Origin: Helicobacter sp. 10-6591
GTDB lineage: Bacteria > Campylobacterota > Campylobacteria > Campylobacterales > Helicobacteraceae
DNA length: 61,807 nucleotides
Reading direction: 5' to 3'
Assembly (NCBI RefSeq): GCF_003288805.1
Contig: NZ_NHYK01000009.1
Location: 1-61,807, forward strand
Shown here: piece after piece, positions 9,505 through 19,290 of the stretch
How positions within the stretch are numbered: position 1 is the first letter of the stretch
How the letters are laid out: every line of letters starts with the position of its first letter
Notes under the pieces: model-generated
Seen by the model: the letters and a program-made list of their open reading frames with translations, nothing else
Databases searched by the model: none
Told to the model about the DNA's origin: nothing
Made by a program: the position numbers and the translations under genes

Positions 9505-10185
9505 ATGAGTTACATTCCTACACAAAGCTTAAAAAATAGCTTTGATTCCCTTTCAAAAGAAACTCTCTTTTTTGAGATTTACAAGACCATATCGGCTTAC
9601 TTTGAAACACAAAAGAATCCTAAAGTCTTTTTGTTTTATTTGTTCTTGTTTGAGATAAGACTTGACAAAAACAACTCCAAAGTATTTTTTAATATTTTGC
9701 ACGCCACTTACAAATATGATATTTGCGAAAAAACAATTAAAAGCTATCTTAAGCAGTTAGAAGAGCTAAAGCTTATTAAATTCAATTATAAAAATAAGCA
9801 ACTCTACTTCATTGAGATTTTAGACTACAAGCAATCTCTTATCTTTACGCAAGAAAATCCACAAAGCAATCCATCTGCTGACTTGCCAAATAGATTCTAT
9901 AAAGACATTGCACTCATTATAAAAAATATTGCAAGAGATTTTAATAAACAAACTAAAAAAATTAACATTGATGGAGAGCAATATAAACTTATTGCACCAA
10001 GCTCGCGTATTCACAAACTTCAACATGTAGTTTTAGAGTTTGAAAGTCTCAAAGATTCTCAAATGCTAACAGGACTTACCTATGAGAATCTAACCAATAA
10101 ATCGCTCCCGCCTCTTAATAATCCTTTTCACCAAAGAATTATTAAAGCAAATCTCAAAAAATCACTTTATGCCATAGCGTCATAA
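9505..10185 (+). CDS. hypothetical protein with winged-helix-like middle
   Basis: A 226-aa protein and the first gene inside the left end of the element, 22 bp before virB2. It is not recognised as a named family. Residues about 45-110 are helix-rich and end in a beta hairpin (IKSYLKQLEELKLIKFNYKNKQLYFIEIL), which has the look of a winged helix such as those of replication or plasmid regulators. No membrane segment or signal peptide is seen. The position ahead of the virB operon would suit a regulator. Function is not established. Confidence 0.6.
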   Translation: MSYIPTQSLKNSFDSLSKETLFFEIYKTISAYFETQKNPKVFLFYLFLFEIRLDKNNSKVFFNILHATYKYDICEKTIKSYLKQLEELKLIKFNYKNKQLYFIEILDYKQSLIFTQENPQSNPSADLPNRFYKDIALIIKNIARDFNKQTKKINIDGEQYKLIAPSSRIHKLQHVVLEFESLKDSQMLTGLTYENLTNKSLPPLNNPFHQRIIKANLKKSLYAIAS

Positions 10186-10207
10186 AATCATTTTCAAGGA
10201 AAATAAT

Positions 10208-10483
10208 ATGAAATTCAAACTCTTAATTGTCACTTGCTTAGCATTGCTTATCCCAGAGACTATTTTTGCGGCTGACCTGCCTAGTATGATTAACTCTATC
10301 TACTCAAAGGTTAAAACATGGCTTGCACCAATAGGAACACTTGTTATTTTTGGTTTTGGTTTTTATATATGGAAGAACATGGATAGGTGGAAAGAAATAG
10401 GAATGCAGTGCTTTGGAATCCTTGTTGTTGCGCTTGTGATGATAAATGCTGACACTATTGCAAGTTATATCATTAATAACTAA
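10208..10483 (+). CDS. virB2: VirB2-like major pilin
   Basis: A 91-aa protein with a cleavable signal peptide (MKFKLLIVTCLALLIPETIFA) and two further hydrophobic helices (PIGTLVIFGFGFYIW and CFGILVVALVMINAD). This is the standard plan of VirB2/TrbC pilins. It would be processed and assembled into the conjugative pilus. It opens the T4SS operon and its stop codon overlaps the start of virB3. Assignment rests on size, topology and position, since the family is poorly conserved. Confidence 0.8.
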   Translation: MKFKLLIVTCLALLIPETIFAADLPSMINSIYSKVKTWLAPIGTLVIFGFGFYIWKNMDRWKEIGMQCFGILVVALVMINADTIASYIINN

Positions 10484-10749
10484 TGATAGTCGTTAATTCA
10501 ATTTCTACGCAAAACATCCGCGAGCTTACAAAGAAAGAGAAGATTCTAAGGTTAAACCTTAAGTCTTGGTTTATATCTTTCTTTGGGGCAATAACCCCGC
10601 AGGCGTATATAGGATTTTTAAATGCAGTTTTTATTTTTTTAGCGTTAGTGGTGTTTTTCTACATCATTGAATTTTTTGATGATGACATTGTAGATATAGC
10701 ACTTGCAACAGGACAAATAAGAACAGGCGCACAGGTATATTATCCATAA
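10483..10749 (+). CDS. virB3: VirB3-like inner-membrane protein
   Basis: An 88-aa protein overlapping the stop of virB2 (TAATG). It has a basic cytoplasmic N-terminus (TKKEKILRLNLK), a central hydrophobic stretch (AYIGFLNAVFIFLALVVFFYIIEFF) and a short acidic tail. VirB3 proteins are of this size and always neighbour VirB4, with which they form part of the inner-membrane complex. The start is taken at the overlapping ATG. Confidence 0.75.
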   Translation: MIVVNSISTQNIRELTKKEKILRLNLKSWFISFFGAITPQAYIGFLNAVFIFLALVVFFYIIEFFDDDIVDIALATGQIRTGAQVYYP

Positions 10750-10765
10750 GTTAAAGGAAGCTTAT

Positions 10766-10954
10766 ATGAAGACATCGCCAAATAAGTTTTTTCTCGTTTT
10801 TATAGCAATGATAGATATTGTATTGATCGGCGTTATTGCGTTTTGCTTTTATCTAGCACTCACTTACAATGCAAGAAGCTTTGATGTTGTAGAGCTAGAT
10901 AAATGCTTAAAAGCTAACAAAGAGCGTATTGTCATCAATGAGGGTGCAAAATGA
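10766..10954 (+). CDS. small single-pass membrane protein of the T4SS operon
   Basis: A 62-aa protein with one strong membrane segment (FFLVFIAMIDIVLIGVIAFC) and a short basic C-terminus. It lies between virB3 and virB4, has an AAAGGAAGC ribosome-binding site, and overlaps the virB4 start (ATGAAT inside its last codons). No family is recognised. Coupling to virB4 suggests a small accessory subunit of the inner-membrane complex. Confidence 0.65.
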   Translation: MKTSPNKFFLVFIAMIDIVLIGVIAFCFYLALTYNARSFDVVELDKCLKANKERIVINEGAK

Positions 10955-13305
10955 ATTTCACCGAGAAGCTAAAGCGTTTTACATTCAATCTCTTTTTTGA
11001 TGCACTGCCAAATCAATATTCTCTTTGCGAAGAGAATAATATTTTAGGCACTTATGATGAGAAATTTCTTATTACAAAAACCGAAAATTTTGTGGCGGGC
11101 ATTGCTTTAGATGGTGTGAATTATAACGCAATGACAGAATCTAATTTTCAAGATGCCTATTTTCAGCGTATCAACGCTTTAAACGCCCTAAGCGATGATA
11201 TAGAGGCGCGCATTATCGCTAAAAGGCGCGAGCTAAAATATAATAAAGAACACCACATTGATAATATCCACGCTCAAAGCATTATCAATCAATGGGAAAA
11301 ACACCAAAAAGTCTTTGTCAATAGCTATATGATTATCTTAGAGACCAAAAATAAGGGCGCTAAGGGATTTTTTGAAAAGAAAAAGCTGGAGATGACGACT
11401 TCAATCAATGAAGACAAGGGCAATGTCAATATTACCTATATCAACAAGATTGCTATACTCAACGCCACAATCGAGCGATTATTGCAAACTCTAAGTCCTT
11501 ACACGCCAAAGCTCTTAGATTCTAACGAGCTACTTTCTTATTATGCGGAATATATTAATGGTGTATATATTCCTATCGCTCCGAGTAATGGCTTATTGAC
11601 CGATAGCTACATAGGAAGCACGATAAGCTTTCACAAAGACTATTTCATACAAGATTTCAATGGCAATAAAACCTTTAATCGTTTTATTGGTGTGAAAGCA
11701 TACGATAATGAAGAGATTACAAGCCTTACAATCTCAAGTATTTTGCACTCATATTTTGAAGTAGATATTTTTTTAAGTATCGATTCAATTTCAAAGGAAA
11801 AAGCAAAATCTAAAATCAAAGATAAAATGAAACTAGCTCCGGGTTTTGCTAGAGAGCAATTAAAAGAGCTACAAGAGCTTATACTCTCTGATAGACTTTT
11901 TATGCAAAATTTTTCTTACTGCGTGCTTGTGAAAGCAAAAAACAAAGAAGAGCTTAACGAAGCCTCTGCAGTGATTTTAAATGAACTAAAAAATGCTGGA
12001 CTTATTGCGGTGTATGAAACACTCAATATGCAACCAACATTTTTCAGTATGTTTCCTAATAAATCCTATCTTAACGCACGTAAGAGAATCCACACAAGCA
12101 AAACCATCTCAACAATGATTCTTTTTGAAAAGGAGTATCTAGGAAAGATAAAAAACAGCTGGGGACAAACACCAATTACATTTTTTAAAAATCAAAGCAT
12201 GTCGCCATTTTTATTTAACTTCCACGCAGATGACACGCAAAATGTCGTAGGACATACAATGATAGTTGGAGGAACAGGTGCGGGGAAAACAACGCTTGTG
12301 TCTTTTTTAATGACAAATCTTTTCAAATATGATATTGATATTTTAGCCCTTGATAGGCTCAATGGCTTGTATAGCATTACAGAGTTTTTAGGTGGCGAAT
12401 ACAATCATGGAGATAATTTTTATATTAATCCCTGCACACTTCCTTTTGATTCTGAAAATACCATTTTTCTAGCCTCTTGGATTAGCTCAATGGTAGGCTT
12501 AAATTTAGATGCCACAAGTGCAGAAGAAGCAGAAAAAATCAAAGCAATAGAAAAAGTGGTGCAGGATTTATATACTAACCTCGCCCCTCAAAACATTGTG
12601 TTTGCGCTAAAAGATATTAGAGATGCTATCGTAAAGACAGGAGATGCGCATATACCATTACAGCTTGAAAGGTATCTTAGCAATGCGCTTTTTAACAAAG
12701 AAAAAGATGCGCTTTTGTTTGATAAAAAATTTACCACGCTCAATATGGATTTTATCATTGAAAATCAAAAAGATGCAGGATTAATAGCCCATTACCTCTT
12801 TCATAAGATGACTTACAGGGCAAAAAATAGCACTAAGGGCTTTTTTATGTTTATTGATGAATTTAAAAGCTATCTTAGTAATCCCACCTTTAATGAGCGA
12901 ATCAATCTTACGCTTACTCAAGCAAGAAAGTTAAATAGCGTTATGGCAATGGCATTCCAAGATATGCACCAACTTGATAATGTCAAAAATGCAGAATCCT
13001 TTATCCGCAACCTCGCTCACATTATTATTTTTCCAACTAAAGACATAGAGGTGTTTGAAAAATATAATATCCATCTACAAAGCAATGAGATTAATTTCTT
13101 GCTTAGCACAGGACAAAATGAGAGAAAGGTGCTTGTTAAGAATCTCATTGATGATTCTAAAAGCAATATTATTGATGTCAATCTCTCTAAATTAGGCAAA
13201 TATTTAAAAGTTCTTAACTCGGATGCAAGCGTGGTAAGCGAGATTAAACGGCTTAAAGGCGTAGGGAATAACCCACTATGGAGAAAAGAATTTTTAAATG
13301 GTTAA
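10951..13305 (+). CDS. virB4: VirB4 conjugation ATPase
   Basis: A 784-aa protein of normal length for VirB4. The N-terminal half is the CagE/TrbE/VirB domain. The C-terminal half holds the Walker A motif GGTGAGKTT at about residue 440 and Walker B (FFMFIDEFKSYL) at about 630. A conserved late motif (LNSVMAMAFQD) is also present. VirB4 is the cytoplasmic ATPase that drives pilus assembly and substrate passage and contacts VirB3, VirB8, VirB10 and VirB11. It overlaps the preceding small gene by 4 bp and virB6 by 8 bp, so translation is coupled. Confidence 0.95.
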   Translation: MNFTEKLKRFTFNLFFDALPNQYSLCEENNILGTYDEKFLITKTENFVAGIALDGVNYNAMTESNFQDAYFQRINALNALSDDIEARIIAKRRELKYNKEHHIDNIHAQSIINQWEKHQKVFVNSYMIILETKNKGAKGFFEKKKLEMTTSINEDKGNVNITYINKIAILNATIERLLQTLSPYTPKLLDSNELLSYYAEYINGVYIPIAPSNGLLTDSYIGSTISFHKDYFIQDFNGNKTFNRFIGVKAYDNEEITSLTISSILHSYFEVDIFLSIDSISKEKAKSKIKDKMKLAPGFAREQLKELQELILSDRLFMQNFSYCVLVKAKNKEELNEASAVILNELKNAGLIAVYETLNMQPTFFSMFPNKSYLNARKRIHTSKTISTMILFEKEYLGKIKNSWGQTPITFFKNQSMSPFLFNFHADDTQNVVGHTMIVGGTGAGKTTLVSFLMTNLFKYDIDILALDRLNGLYSITEFLGGEYNHGDNFYINPCTLPFDSENTIFLASWISSMVGLNLDATSAEEAEKIKAIEKVVQDLYTNLAPQNIVFALKDIRDAIVKTGDAHIPLQLERYLSNALFNKEKDALLFDKKFTTLNMDFIIENQKDAGLIAHYLFHKMTYRAKNSTKGFFMFIDEFKSYLSNPTFNERINLTLTQARKLNSVMAMAFQDMHQLDNVKNAESFIRNLAHIIIFPTKDIEVFEKYNIHLQSNEINFLLSTGQNERKVLVKNLIDDSKSNIIDVNLSKLGKYLKVLNSDASVVSEIKRLKGVGNNPLWRKEFLNG

Positions 13306-14566
13306 TATTTACAACTACATTATCACCCTTTTTCAGGATATTACCGCACAATTTTCAAGTGGAATCTTTACTTCACTTATAGAAGTGCTAAAGATACAGG
13401 CTCTTTTTAACGCCATAGGTATGATTATTGTCGTTATATGGTGCGTAAAAAAACTTGAGGAAGGAGACCTTTTTACCTTTAAAAACATTTTGCAAATATG
13501 TATTATGCTTTTTTATATAGGATTTTTCAATTGGACTATACAAAACCCTACAAAATACATAGAGAGCTTCAAATACCTTATTGAATATCCAGCAAATATC
13601 CTTACAGAAAAAATTTCTATAGCGGTAGCCCCACTCACTCAAAAGCCTACTACGGGAAATTTTTCAGGTGGTATAGATTGGCTCATACAAAAATCCTTTG
13701 AATCTGCGAGCGAAGTTGTCTCAAGGACAAGCCTTACTTTAGGTTGGGGTGGAATACAAGGGAGCTTTATTGCCTTTCTTATGGCTCTTGTATATTATGC
13801 CTGCACGACAATTTTCATCATCGTAATCTTATTGGTAACAATCATAGCAGCATTGCAGATTATGATTTGGGAAGCTCTAGCAATCATTATGCTAACTCTT
13901 ATGTTTTTACCACAAACAAGAGGCATGGTTGGCAAATACATTATGTTTCTTATCACGCTCACACTCTATAAACCCATGGTTTTAACTATGGCATTTTTCA
14001 ATTTTTCAGTCTCTCAATACATCATTACAAATCTTCCAGATAGAAAAGTTTTTGAAAACGCACAAGACTTTTTTAATATAGTGATTAATAACGTAAGCGC
14101 GCAGGTTTCAACAATGGGATACCTACTGCTTGGAATTGTAGGATGCTTTATAGCAACATTCCTTGTTAAGCAGATTCCAGAATTTCTAAGCAATGTCGTT
14201 GGCACATCCACAAGCTTAGGTAAAGCTATTGCAAGTTCAGCAACAGGTGCGATGGCAGGCGTAGCGGGTGCAGGTGGTGGCGCAGCACTTGCGGGGACAC
14301 TTGGAGCAGCAAAAAATGCTTATCAAGGTTCAGGTGGAGGCGTAGGTGGATTAGCGAACACTGCTCTAGGAATGATGACAGCAGGATTAAGCAATAAATT
14401 AGGAGGTAACAAATTAGGTGAAAAAATCAATGACAAGATAAATCAAAGCAAATTAGGCAATACCATTAATAGTTCTGTTTCAGGGGGCGTATCAAGCGGT
14501 TCAAATGCAATGAAACAGCTAGGCGAAAAAATCGGCAGTGCGAGCAAAAAAGCTTCAGGCAGATAA
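13298..14566 (+). CDS. virB6: VirB6-like polytopic membrane protein
   Basis: A 422-aa protein with at least five or six hydrophobic helices (for example YYACTTIFIIVILLVTIIAALQ and MGYLLLGIVGCFIATFLV). It has a conserved polar region and a long Gly/Ser/Ala-rich tail (ATGAMAGVAGAGGGAALAG). This is the TrbL/VirB6 pattern: a channel-forming inner-membrane component. The Gly-rich C-terminus is common in Campylobacterota VirB6 proteins. It overlaps the end of virB4 and is followed by a VirB7-type lipoprotein, as expected. Confidence 0.88.
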   Translation: MVNIYNYIITLFQDITAQFSSGIFTSLIEVLKIQALFNAIGMIIVVIWCVKKLEEGDLFTFKNILQICIMLFYIGFFNWTIQNPTKYIESFKYLIEYPANILTEKISIAVAPLTQKPTTGNFSGGIDWLIQKSFESASEVVSRTSLTLGWGGIQGSFIAFLMALVYYACTTIFIIVILLVTIIAALQIMIWEALAIIMLTLMFLPQTRGMVGKYIMFLITLTLYKPMVLTMAFFNFSVSQYIITNLPDRKVFENAQDFFNIVINNVSAQVSTMGYLLLGIVGCFIATFLVKQIPEFLSNVVGTSTSLGKAIASSATGAMAGVAGAGGGAALAGTLGAAKNAYQGSGGGVGGLANTALGMMTAGLSNKLGGNKLGEKINDKINQSKLGNTINSSVSGGVSSGSNAMKQLGEKIGSASKKASGR

Positions 14567-14587
14567 TTAAACACAAGGAGAAACACA

Positions 14588-14737
14588 ATGAAAAAAACAT
14601 ACATGTTCACTTTCATATTTATTTTAGGTTTAAGCCTTTTAAGCGGTTGCACAAACTTTAAAAATTCTAAGAAATACGAGATGAAAAAAAGCCCATGCGC
14701 TTGCTTTGAAGAAGTGGATTTTCTCTATAAGTCATAG
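14588..14737 (+). CDS. virB7: VirB7-like lipoprotein
   Basis: A 49-aa reading frame with a lipoprotein signal peptide: MKKTYMF, a hydrophobic core and the lipobox LLSGC with Cys21. The mature part has about 29 residues and two further cysteines (SPCACFEE). AAGGAG lies nine bases before the ATG. Size, lipobox and position between virB6 and virB8 match VirB7. That lipoprotein sits in the outer membrane and stabilises VirB9 in the core complex. The additional cysteines could form a disulfide with VirB9, as in Agrobacterium, but that is inference. Confidence 0.78.
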   Translation: MKKTYMFTFIFILGLSLLSGCTNFKNSKKYEMKKSPCACFEEVDFLYKS

Positions 14738-14764
14738 ATTTTAAAATTGCAAGGAAATTAGGTT

Positions 14765-16021
14765 ATGAGCGAAAATAAAGAAAATACACAAGAGCCAATA
14801 AACCAAGAGCTAGATTCTGAGCTCAAAGAGTTGAACGAAGCTCAAAATGTATCTTCTCATGTGAATAGTGTTTTTGATACAGAAAAATCTTTTGATTTTG
14901 AGAAAAAAGACAAAAAGCCCCTTAGCTCTCATTTAAAGAAAATCAAAGAAAAGCTCCAAAACCTTAATGTCCCGCATCACATTAAGCTAGATAGCATATT
15001 TGAAGAGATTAAGGATGCTGCATCAGTGTTCGCTGTTGAGCGAAAAACTTATGACTTTGTGCTCAACCTTAATAAAATGCTAATCGCTGTTATCGCTATC
15101 CAGCTTATCCTTATATTTTCACTCTTTCCCTTAAAAGAGAAAGAGCCCTATTTGGTTGGCTTTTCAAATGCTACTCAAAACTTCGTGCATATTGAAAAGG
15201 CAAACGAAAGCATTAGTGCAAACGATGCCCTAACGCGCAATCTTATCGGCTCATATATCATCAATCGCGAGACAATAAACCACTTTGATGATGAAGATCG
15301 CTTTGAAACAATCAGAACTCAATCCAGCATCAAAGTGTGGAAAATATTTGAAAATATCGTAGCGCAAGAATCTTCCATTTACAGCAATAGTAATCTTACG
15401 CGTGAAGTAAAGATTATTAATATTGCAAAATGGAAAAATGGCTACGCCAATGCAGAGGTGGCTATTTCTTTGTATTCTCAAGGAATTTTGCAATCACAAA
15501 AACGCTATCGCATTACCACAACCTACAAATTTAACGAGATGAACATTAATTTTGAAAGCCTCCCTAGAAACCCAACAGGCTTTGAAGTGCAAGAATATGC
15601 GGTTACAGAGATCGCCACAATTAAAGAATTAGAAGAGGAAAATAGAGTCGACCCTTCCACAAGTAAATCAAGAATCAAAAAAAAGCAAAAAGCAAAAACA
15701 GATTCTAATGAATTCTTGCGTGAGGCTTATCAATACAAAGAACATAAAGAGCAAGAAAAAGCGCAATTAAGCGAACGAGACACAAATAAAATAGATACAA
15801 ATTATCAAACCAATAAGATAAGCCCACAAGAATACACAAAACTTACAGAATCTCAAAAACGCAAGATTCTTAAAGATGAGTTGGAAGCCATAAGAAAGGA
15901 GCAAGAAGCAAAAGAACAACAAGAAACCAAAAAAAAGCAAGAGACACAATCTCAAAGTAATCAGCAAGAGGGCGCACAGCAAAATCAAGGGGATTCTCAA
16001 ACCCCAAATCCATTTCTTTAA
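14765..16021 (+). CDS. virB8: VirB8-like protein with extended charged ends
   Basis: A 418-aa protein. The cytoplasmic N-terminus of about 100 residues is acidic and helical. One membrane helix follows (MLIAVIAIQLILIFSLFP). Then comes a periplasmic NTF2-like VirB8 domain (NREIINHFDDEDRF-type region, VKIINIAKWKNGYANAEV, RYRITTTYKFNE, NPTGFEVQEYAVTEI). The last 120 residues are Lys/Glu/Gln-rich and probably disordered, an addition to the usual 230-aa length. VirB8 is the assembly hub in the inner membrane. It is followed by a small membrane protein and virB9. Confidence 0.85.
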   Translation: MSENKENTQEPINQELDSELKELNEAQNVSSHVNSVFDTEKSFDFEKKDKKPLSSHLKKIKEKLQNLNVPHHIKLDSIFEEIKDAASVFAVERKTYDFVLNLNKMLIAVIAIQLILIFSLFPLKEKEPYLVGFSNATQNFVHIEKANESISANDALTRNLIGSYIINRETINHFDDEDRFETIRTQSSIKVWKIFENIVAQESSIYSNSNLTREVKIINIAKWKNGYANAEVAISLYSQGILQSQKRYRITTTYKFNEMNINFESLPRNPTGFEVQEYAVTEIATIKELEEENRVDPSTSKSRIKKKQKAKTDSNEFLREAYQYKEHKEQEKAQLSERDTNKIDTNYQTNKISPQEYTKLTESQKRKILKDELEAIRKEQEAKEQQETKKKQETQSQSNQQEGAQQNQGDSQTPNPFL

Positions 16022-16041
16022 TTTAACACAAAGAGTAACAC

Positions 16042-16347
16042 ATGCTAAGTGGAATTTTAATCGGAACAAGTATAGGGATTTTATTTTTTACCTATAAGCC
16101 ATTGTTTAAATGTCTGAAGGAGCAAGGATTTTCTCCTAAAAAGGTTTTTAATGCAATCTCAACAAGTGAAGCCACCAGAGAGGAGTTTAAGGCATTTGCA
16201 CGCACACAAATGGCAAAGATTAATGCTTTTTTGCAAAAAATAAGCAAGAAAATAGAAAACAAAGAAAATACAAGTAATGACATGCAAGATATGCAAGCAA
16301 CACAAGAGCCACAAAACGAGGATTCTAAGCAGAACAAAGAAACTTAA
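16042..16347 (+). CDS. small membrane-anchored protein between virB8 and virB9
   Basis: A 101-aa protein with one N-terminal hydrophobic segment (MLSGILIGTSIGILFFTY) and a charged helical, Gln/Asn-rich tail. An AAAGAGTAAC ribosome-binding site precedes it. It is not recognised. Its place in the operon suggests a T4SS accessory role only by association. Confidence 0.6.
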   Translation: MLSGILIGTSIGILFFTYKPLFKCLKEQGFSPKKVFNAISTSEATREEFKAFARTQMAKINAFLQKISKKIENKENTSNDMQDMQATQEPQNEDSKQNKET

Positions 16348-16366
16348 AAAATAATGAGGGAAAGTG

Positions 16367-17584
16367 ATGAAAAAAATAATTTGTTTATTGCTAGCGGGGA
16401 CATTTGCATTTGCTGAACCAAACCCATTTGTGGATGAAGATAACTCGGTGTTTAGCGATAGTGATTTTGAAGTCGAGCAAGTCGCAAATAACGAACATAA
16501 TAGCAAGATGATGTTTTTAGATTCCGTGCAAAAACATTTTTGGAATCCTAAGCGAAAACCACAAGACAATACGCTTAATATCCTCCATAGAGATGGGGAT
16601 ACTCATAAAATACGCACACGCTACGCAATGGTAACCACGATAATTTTTGATGATGACAAAATAGCAAAGGTTATTTTTGGAGACCCAAATGGATTTGAAC
16701 TTACAGAGCTAGGAAAAGACAAGTGGGATTTAAGTAACATTATCACAATCAAGCCAAAAATGATTGGTATTGATACCAACCTTACCATTATTGGCGAGAG
16801 CGGGACAATCTACACTTTTTATGTCTTTTCTACGCATTTTACAAATAGACGAGATCCAGCCTTTAGTGTGTTTGTAAGTAAAGATAGAAGCATTGGAAAG
16901 ATTGCTATGACAAATTTAGAAGACGAGAGCAAAAAGGCTAAAAAAGATACTTACAAAAAAATCGAATATGATGCCATAGAAGAAGATGATGGAGAGTTTA
17001 TAAGCATTGGAGATAGAGTAAATAAGCTGCATATTGAAAAAAGCAAAATCTCACGCGGATACATACAAAGCCCAAAAATCACAAGAAGCTGGAAACAACT
17101 ATGGCTTAAGAAAAATGTATCGCCACAAGCTACGCGTATGATGGCAATAGATATTTTTAATGACAACGACTACACCTATTTTAAATTTGATAGAGAGGAC
17201 GCGCTTTCTAAATTCCCTGTGATTTTCAAGGTGATTGATGGATACGATAATCCTGTGAATATCAAAATCGTAGGCAATTATATTATTGCAGAGGATTTAA
17301 GCGATAGATGGACTTTGAAAATGGGCGAGGAGTGGGTATGCGTGGATAAAACACAAAAGCCTTTTATTATCAAGCAAAAACAAGATACACAAGAAAATAC
17401 CCCACAAGACAAAGACATTAAGAGCGCAGATTCTGAGGTAGAGACAGCACAAAAGACATCTACCAAAGAATCTAACGACAATCAAGCCAAAGAATCTAGC
17501 ATAGAGGATATAGAGGCAACTATACAAAAGAACAAAAAGCATTTAGAAGAGCTAGAAAAGCTCCAATCTAAAAAAGCTAAATAA
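16367..17584 (+). CDS. virB9: VirB9-like core-complex protein
   Basis: A protein of about 405 residues with a signal peptide (MKKIICLLLAGTFAFAEP). An N-terminal beta domain follows (TRYAMVTTIIFDDDKIAKVIFGD, WDLSNIITIKPK, TNLTIIGESGTIYTFYV). The C-terminal domain carries FDREDALSKFPVIFKVID and NYIIAEDLSDRWTLKMGEEW. Both are typical of VirB9/CagX, which forms the outer-membrane ring with VirB7 and VirB10. A Gln/Lys/Glu-rich tail ends the protein. ATG at 16367 is preferred over GTG at 16364 because GAGGG lies at better spacing. Confidence 0.88.
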   Translation: MKKIICLLLAGTFAFAEPNPFVDEDNSVFSDSDFEVEQVANNEHNSKMMFLDSVQKHFWNPKRKPQDNTLNILHRDGDTHKIRTRYAMVTTIIFDDDKIAKVIFGDPNGFELTELGKDKWDLSNIITIKPKMIGIDTNLTIIGESGTIYTFYVFSTHFTNRRDPAFSVFVSKDRSIGKIAMTNLEDESKKAKKDTYKKIEYDAIEEDDGEFISIGDRVNKLHIEKSKISRGYIQSPKITRSWKQLWLKKNVSPQATRMMAIDIFNDNDYTYFKFDREDALSKFPVIFKVIDGYDNPVNIKIVGNYIIAEDLSDRWTLKMGEEWVCVDKTQKPFIIKQKQDTQENTPQDKDIKSADSEVETAQKTSTKESNDNQAKESSIEDIEATIQKNKKHLEELEKLQSKKAK

Positions 17585-17595
17585 AGGCTGAAGCG

Positions 17596-19290
17596 GTGAA
17601 TCTTTATTTTTTCAAAAAGAAAGTTTTTCTTATCCCTTTTATAGTGTTTATATTGCTAGTTGTGCTTATAGGCTCAATGGATACAGAAGATGAATTAGAA
17701 GAGATAGAGAGCAAATTCCCGCTTGAGGATTATTTATTTAAAGATTCTCTTAAAAAAGAGCTAGCAAACACTGAAAGAAAGCGCGAGGAAGAAGAGCAGC
17801 AAAAGAATTTTTTAGAGATTGAGGAATCGCTTAAAAAGATGCAACAGCAAATGCAAGAGCAACAAAACATAATAGAAAAAAATAAACTTATGGAAGGTTT
17901 AGTGGATAAAGAAGGCAATCCGATTGTGCTAGATTCTGATGTAAATCTCCTAATGTATGATGAAAATGGCAAAAGGGTATTTTTAGATGAAAATGGTAAG
18001 CCCTATACGCTTGATGAGAATGGAAACAAAGTCTATATTGGGAGCGATGATAAGATATTTAATAGCTCGGGTGTGGAAATTGAGCGTGACAGCGAGAATA
18101 GACCTATTTTCTATGATAAAGACGGTAATCAGGTAAGCATAGCAGGAAATAAAAAGACCACTACCTACAAAGATGGTTCAAAGCTCATTGAAGATTCTAA
18201 AGGCAATTATCAAAAAATAGATAAAGAGGGGAAAATTACTGAAAGTGGCATAAAAAGCCCTTTTGCAGACGAAAAGGCTAAGCAAGAATCTCAGCAAGGA
18301 GATTCTCATACTCAAGGAAGTGATAGCAACACCAATAATAATACTACATATACACAAGGCGCGCAAGGAGATAAGACACAAACAAAGAATCCAAATCTTT
18401 TTTACGATGAGAATGGAAATCTTATAGGCGATAGCGTAGCGATAGAAAATCAAAAGTTTGATAACTCAAAGGCTAGTCCTTTGCAAAGAAATATCAATAA
18501 TTTACTAGCTCAACGCTTTGAAATGCCACAAGAAAATTCTAAAAAACCATCAATAGAATATGGTGTAGATGAGTTTAGCAATTTAGATAATAAAGACGAG
18601 GGCTCAAACGAGCATAAACTCTTACGCACCATTACAGCAGACAGAATGATTCCAGCATTTTTAGTGCGCCCTATATCCTCCCAAATTGCGGGGAATGTAG
18701 TCGCACAAGTGGAAACTAACATCTATGGGCATATGGGGCGTGCAGTGCTTATTCCAAAGGGTTCTAGGGTTATAGGCTTTTATCAAAACAACAACAAAAT
18801 AGGCGAGTATCGCTTAAATATTGTTTGGACAAGAATTATCACGCCACAAGGTATTAACATCTTATTAACAGATGCCAAAGGCGCGGATGTTAAGGGCTAC
18901 AATGGACTTGTAGGCGAGGTGCATAGCAGAAACTTTGAGCGTTATGGAATCCCCATAACGCTTTCTACTCTTTCAAATGGCTTGCTTTTAGCAGTTAATT
19001 CCTTAAATGACAGCGCGAGCGCCAACCAAACAAATGCGCTAGCTTCTGCATATATGCAAAGCCAAATACTTTCAGGCATGCGCCAAGATGTTTCTACGAT
19101 TATCCAGCGCATTATCCAAGAGCAAATAAAGATTCAACCACTCATCACAATCAGAGAGGGCTCAAGAATCTTTATTGCACCAAGCATGGATATTTTTATC
19201 CCCATTCCAAAAAATGGAGAAACCTTAGCAAGGTTTTTTAAAGAATCTAAATCACAACAAGAGGAGGAAACAAATGAAGAGGATTCTTAA
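17596..19290 (+). CDS. virB10: VirB10-like channel protein with DENG-type repeat insertion
   Basis: A 564-aa protein starting at GTG 17596. A short cytoplasmic N-terminus precedes one membrane helix (VFLIPFIVFILLVVLIGS), a coiled coil and a long insertion. The insertion (about residues 95-215) holds short beta-type repeats (YDENGKRVFLDENGKPYTLD, FYDKDGNQVS). The C-terminal 220 residues are the TrbI/VirB10 barrel domain (VETNIYGHMGRAVLIPKGSR, RIITPQGINILL, REGSRIFIAPSMDIFIP). VirB10 spans both membranes. The repeat region is unusual and recalls surface repeats rather than the Pro-rich linker of Agrobacterium VirB10. Its end overlaps the start of the next gene by 17 bp. Confidence 0.9.
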   Translation: MNLYFFKKKVFLIPFIVFILLVVLIGSMDTEDELEEIESKFPLEDYLFKDSLKKELANTERKREEEEQQKNFLEIEESLKKMQQQMQEQQNIIEKNKLMEGLVDKEGNPIVLDSDVNLLMYDENGKRVFLDENGKPYTLDENGNKVYIGSDDKIFNSSGVEIERDSENRPIFYDKDGNQVSIAGNKKTTTYKDGSKLIEDSKGNYQKIDKEGKITESGIKSPFADEKAKQESQQGDSHTQGSDSNTNNNTTYTQGAQGDKTQTKNPNLFYDENGNLIGDSVAIENQKFDNSKASPLQRNINNLLAQRFEMPQENSKKPSIEYGVDEFSNLDNKDEGSNEHKLLRTITADRMIPAFLVRPISSQIAGNVVAQVETNIYGHMGRAVLIPKGSRVIGFYQNNNKIGEYRLNIVWTRIITPQGINILLTDAKGADVKGYNGLVGEVHSRNFERYGIPITLSTLSNGLLLAVNSLNDSASANQTNALASAYMQSQILSGMRQDVSTIIQRIIQEQIKIQPLITIREGSRIFIAPSMDIFIPIPKNGETLARFFKESKSQQEEETNEEDS

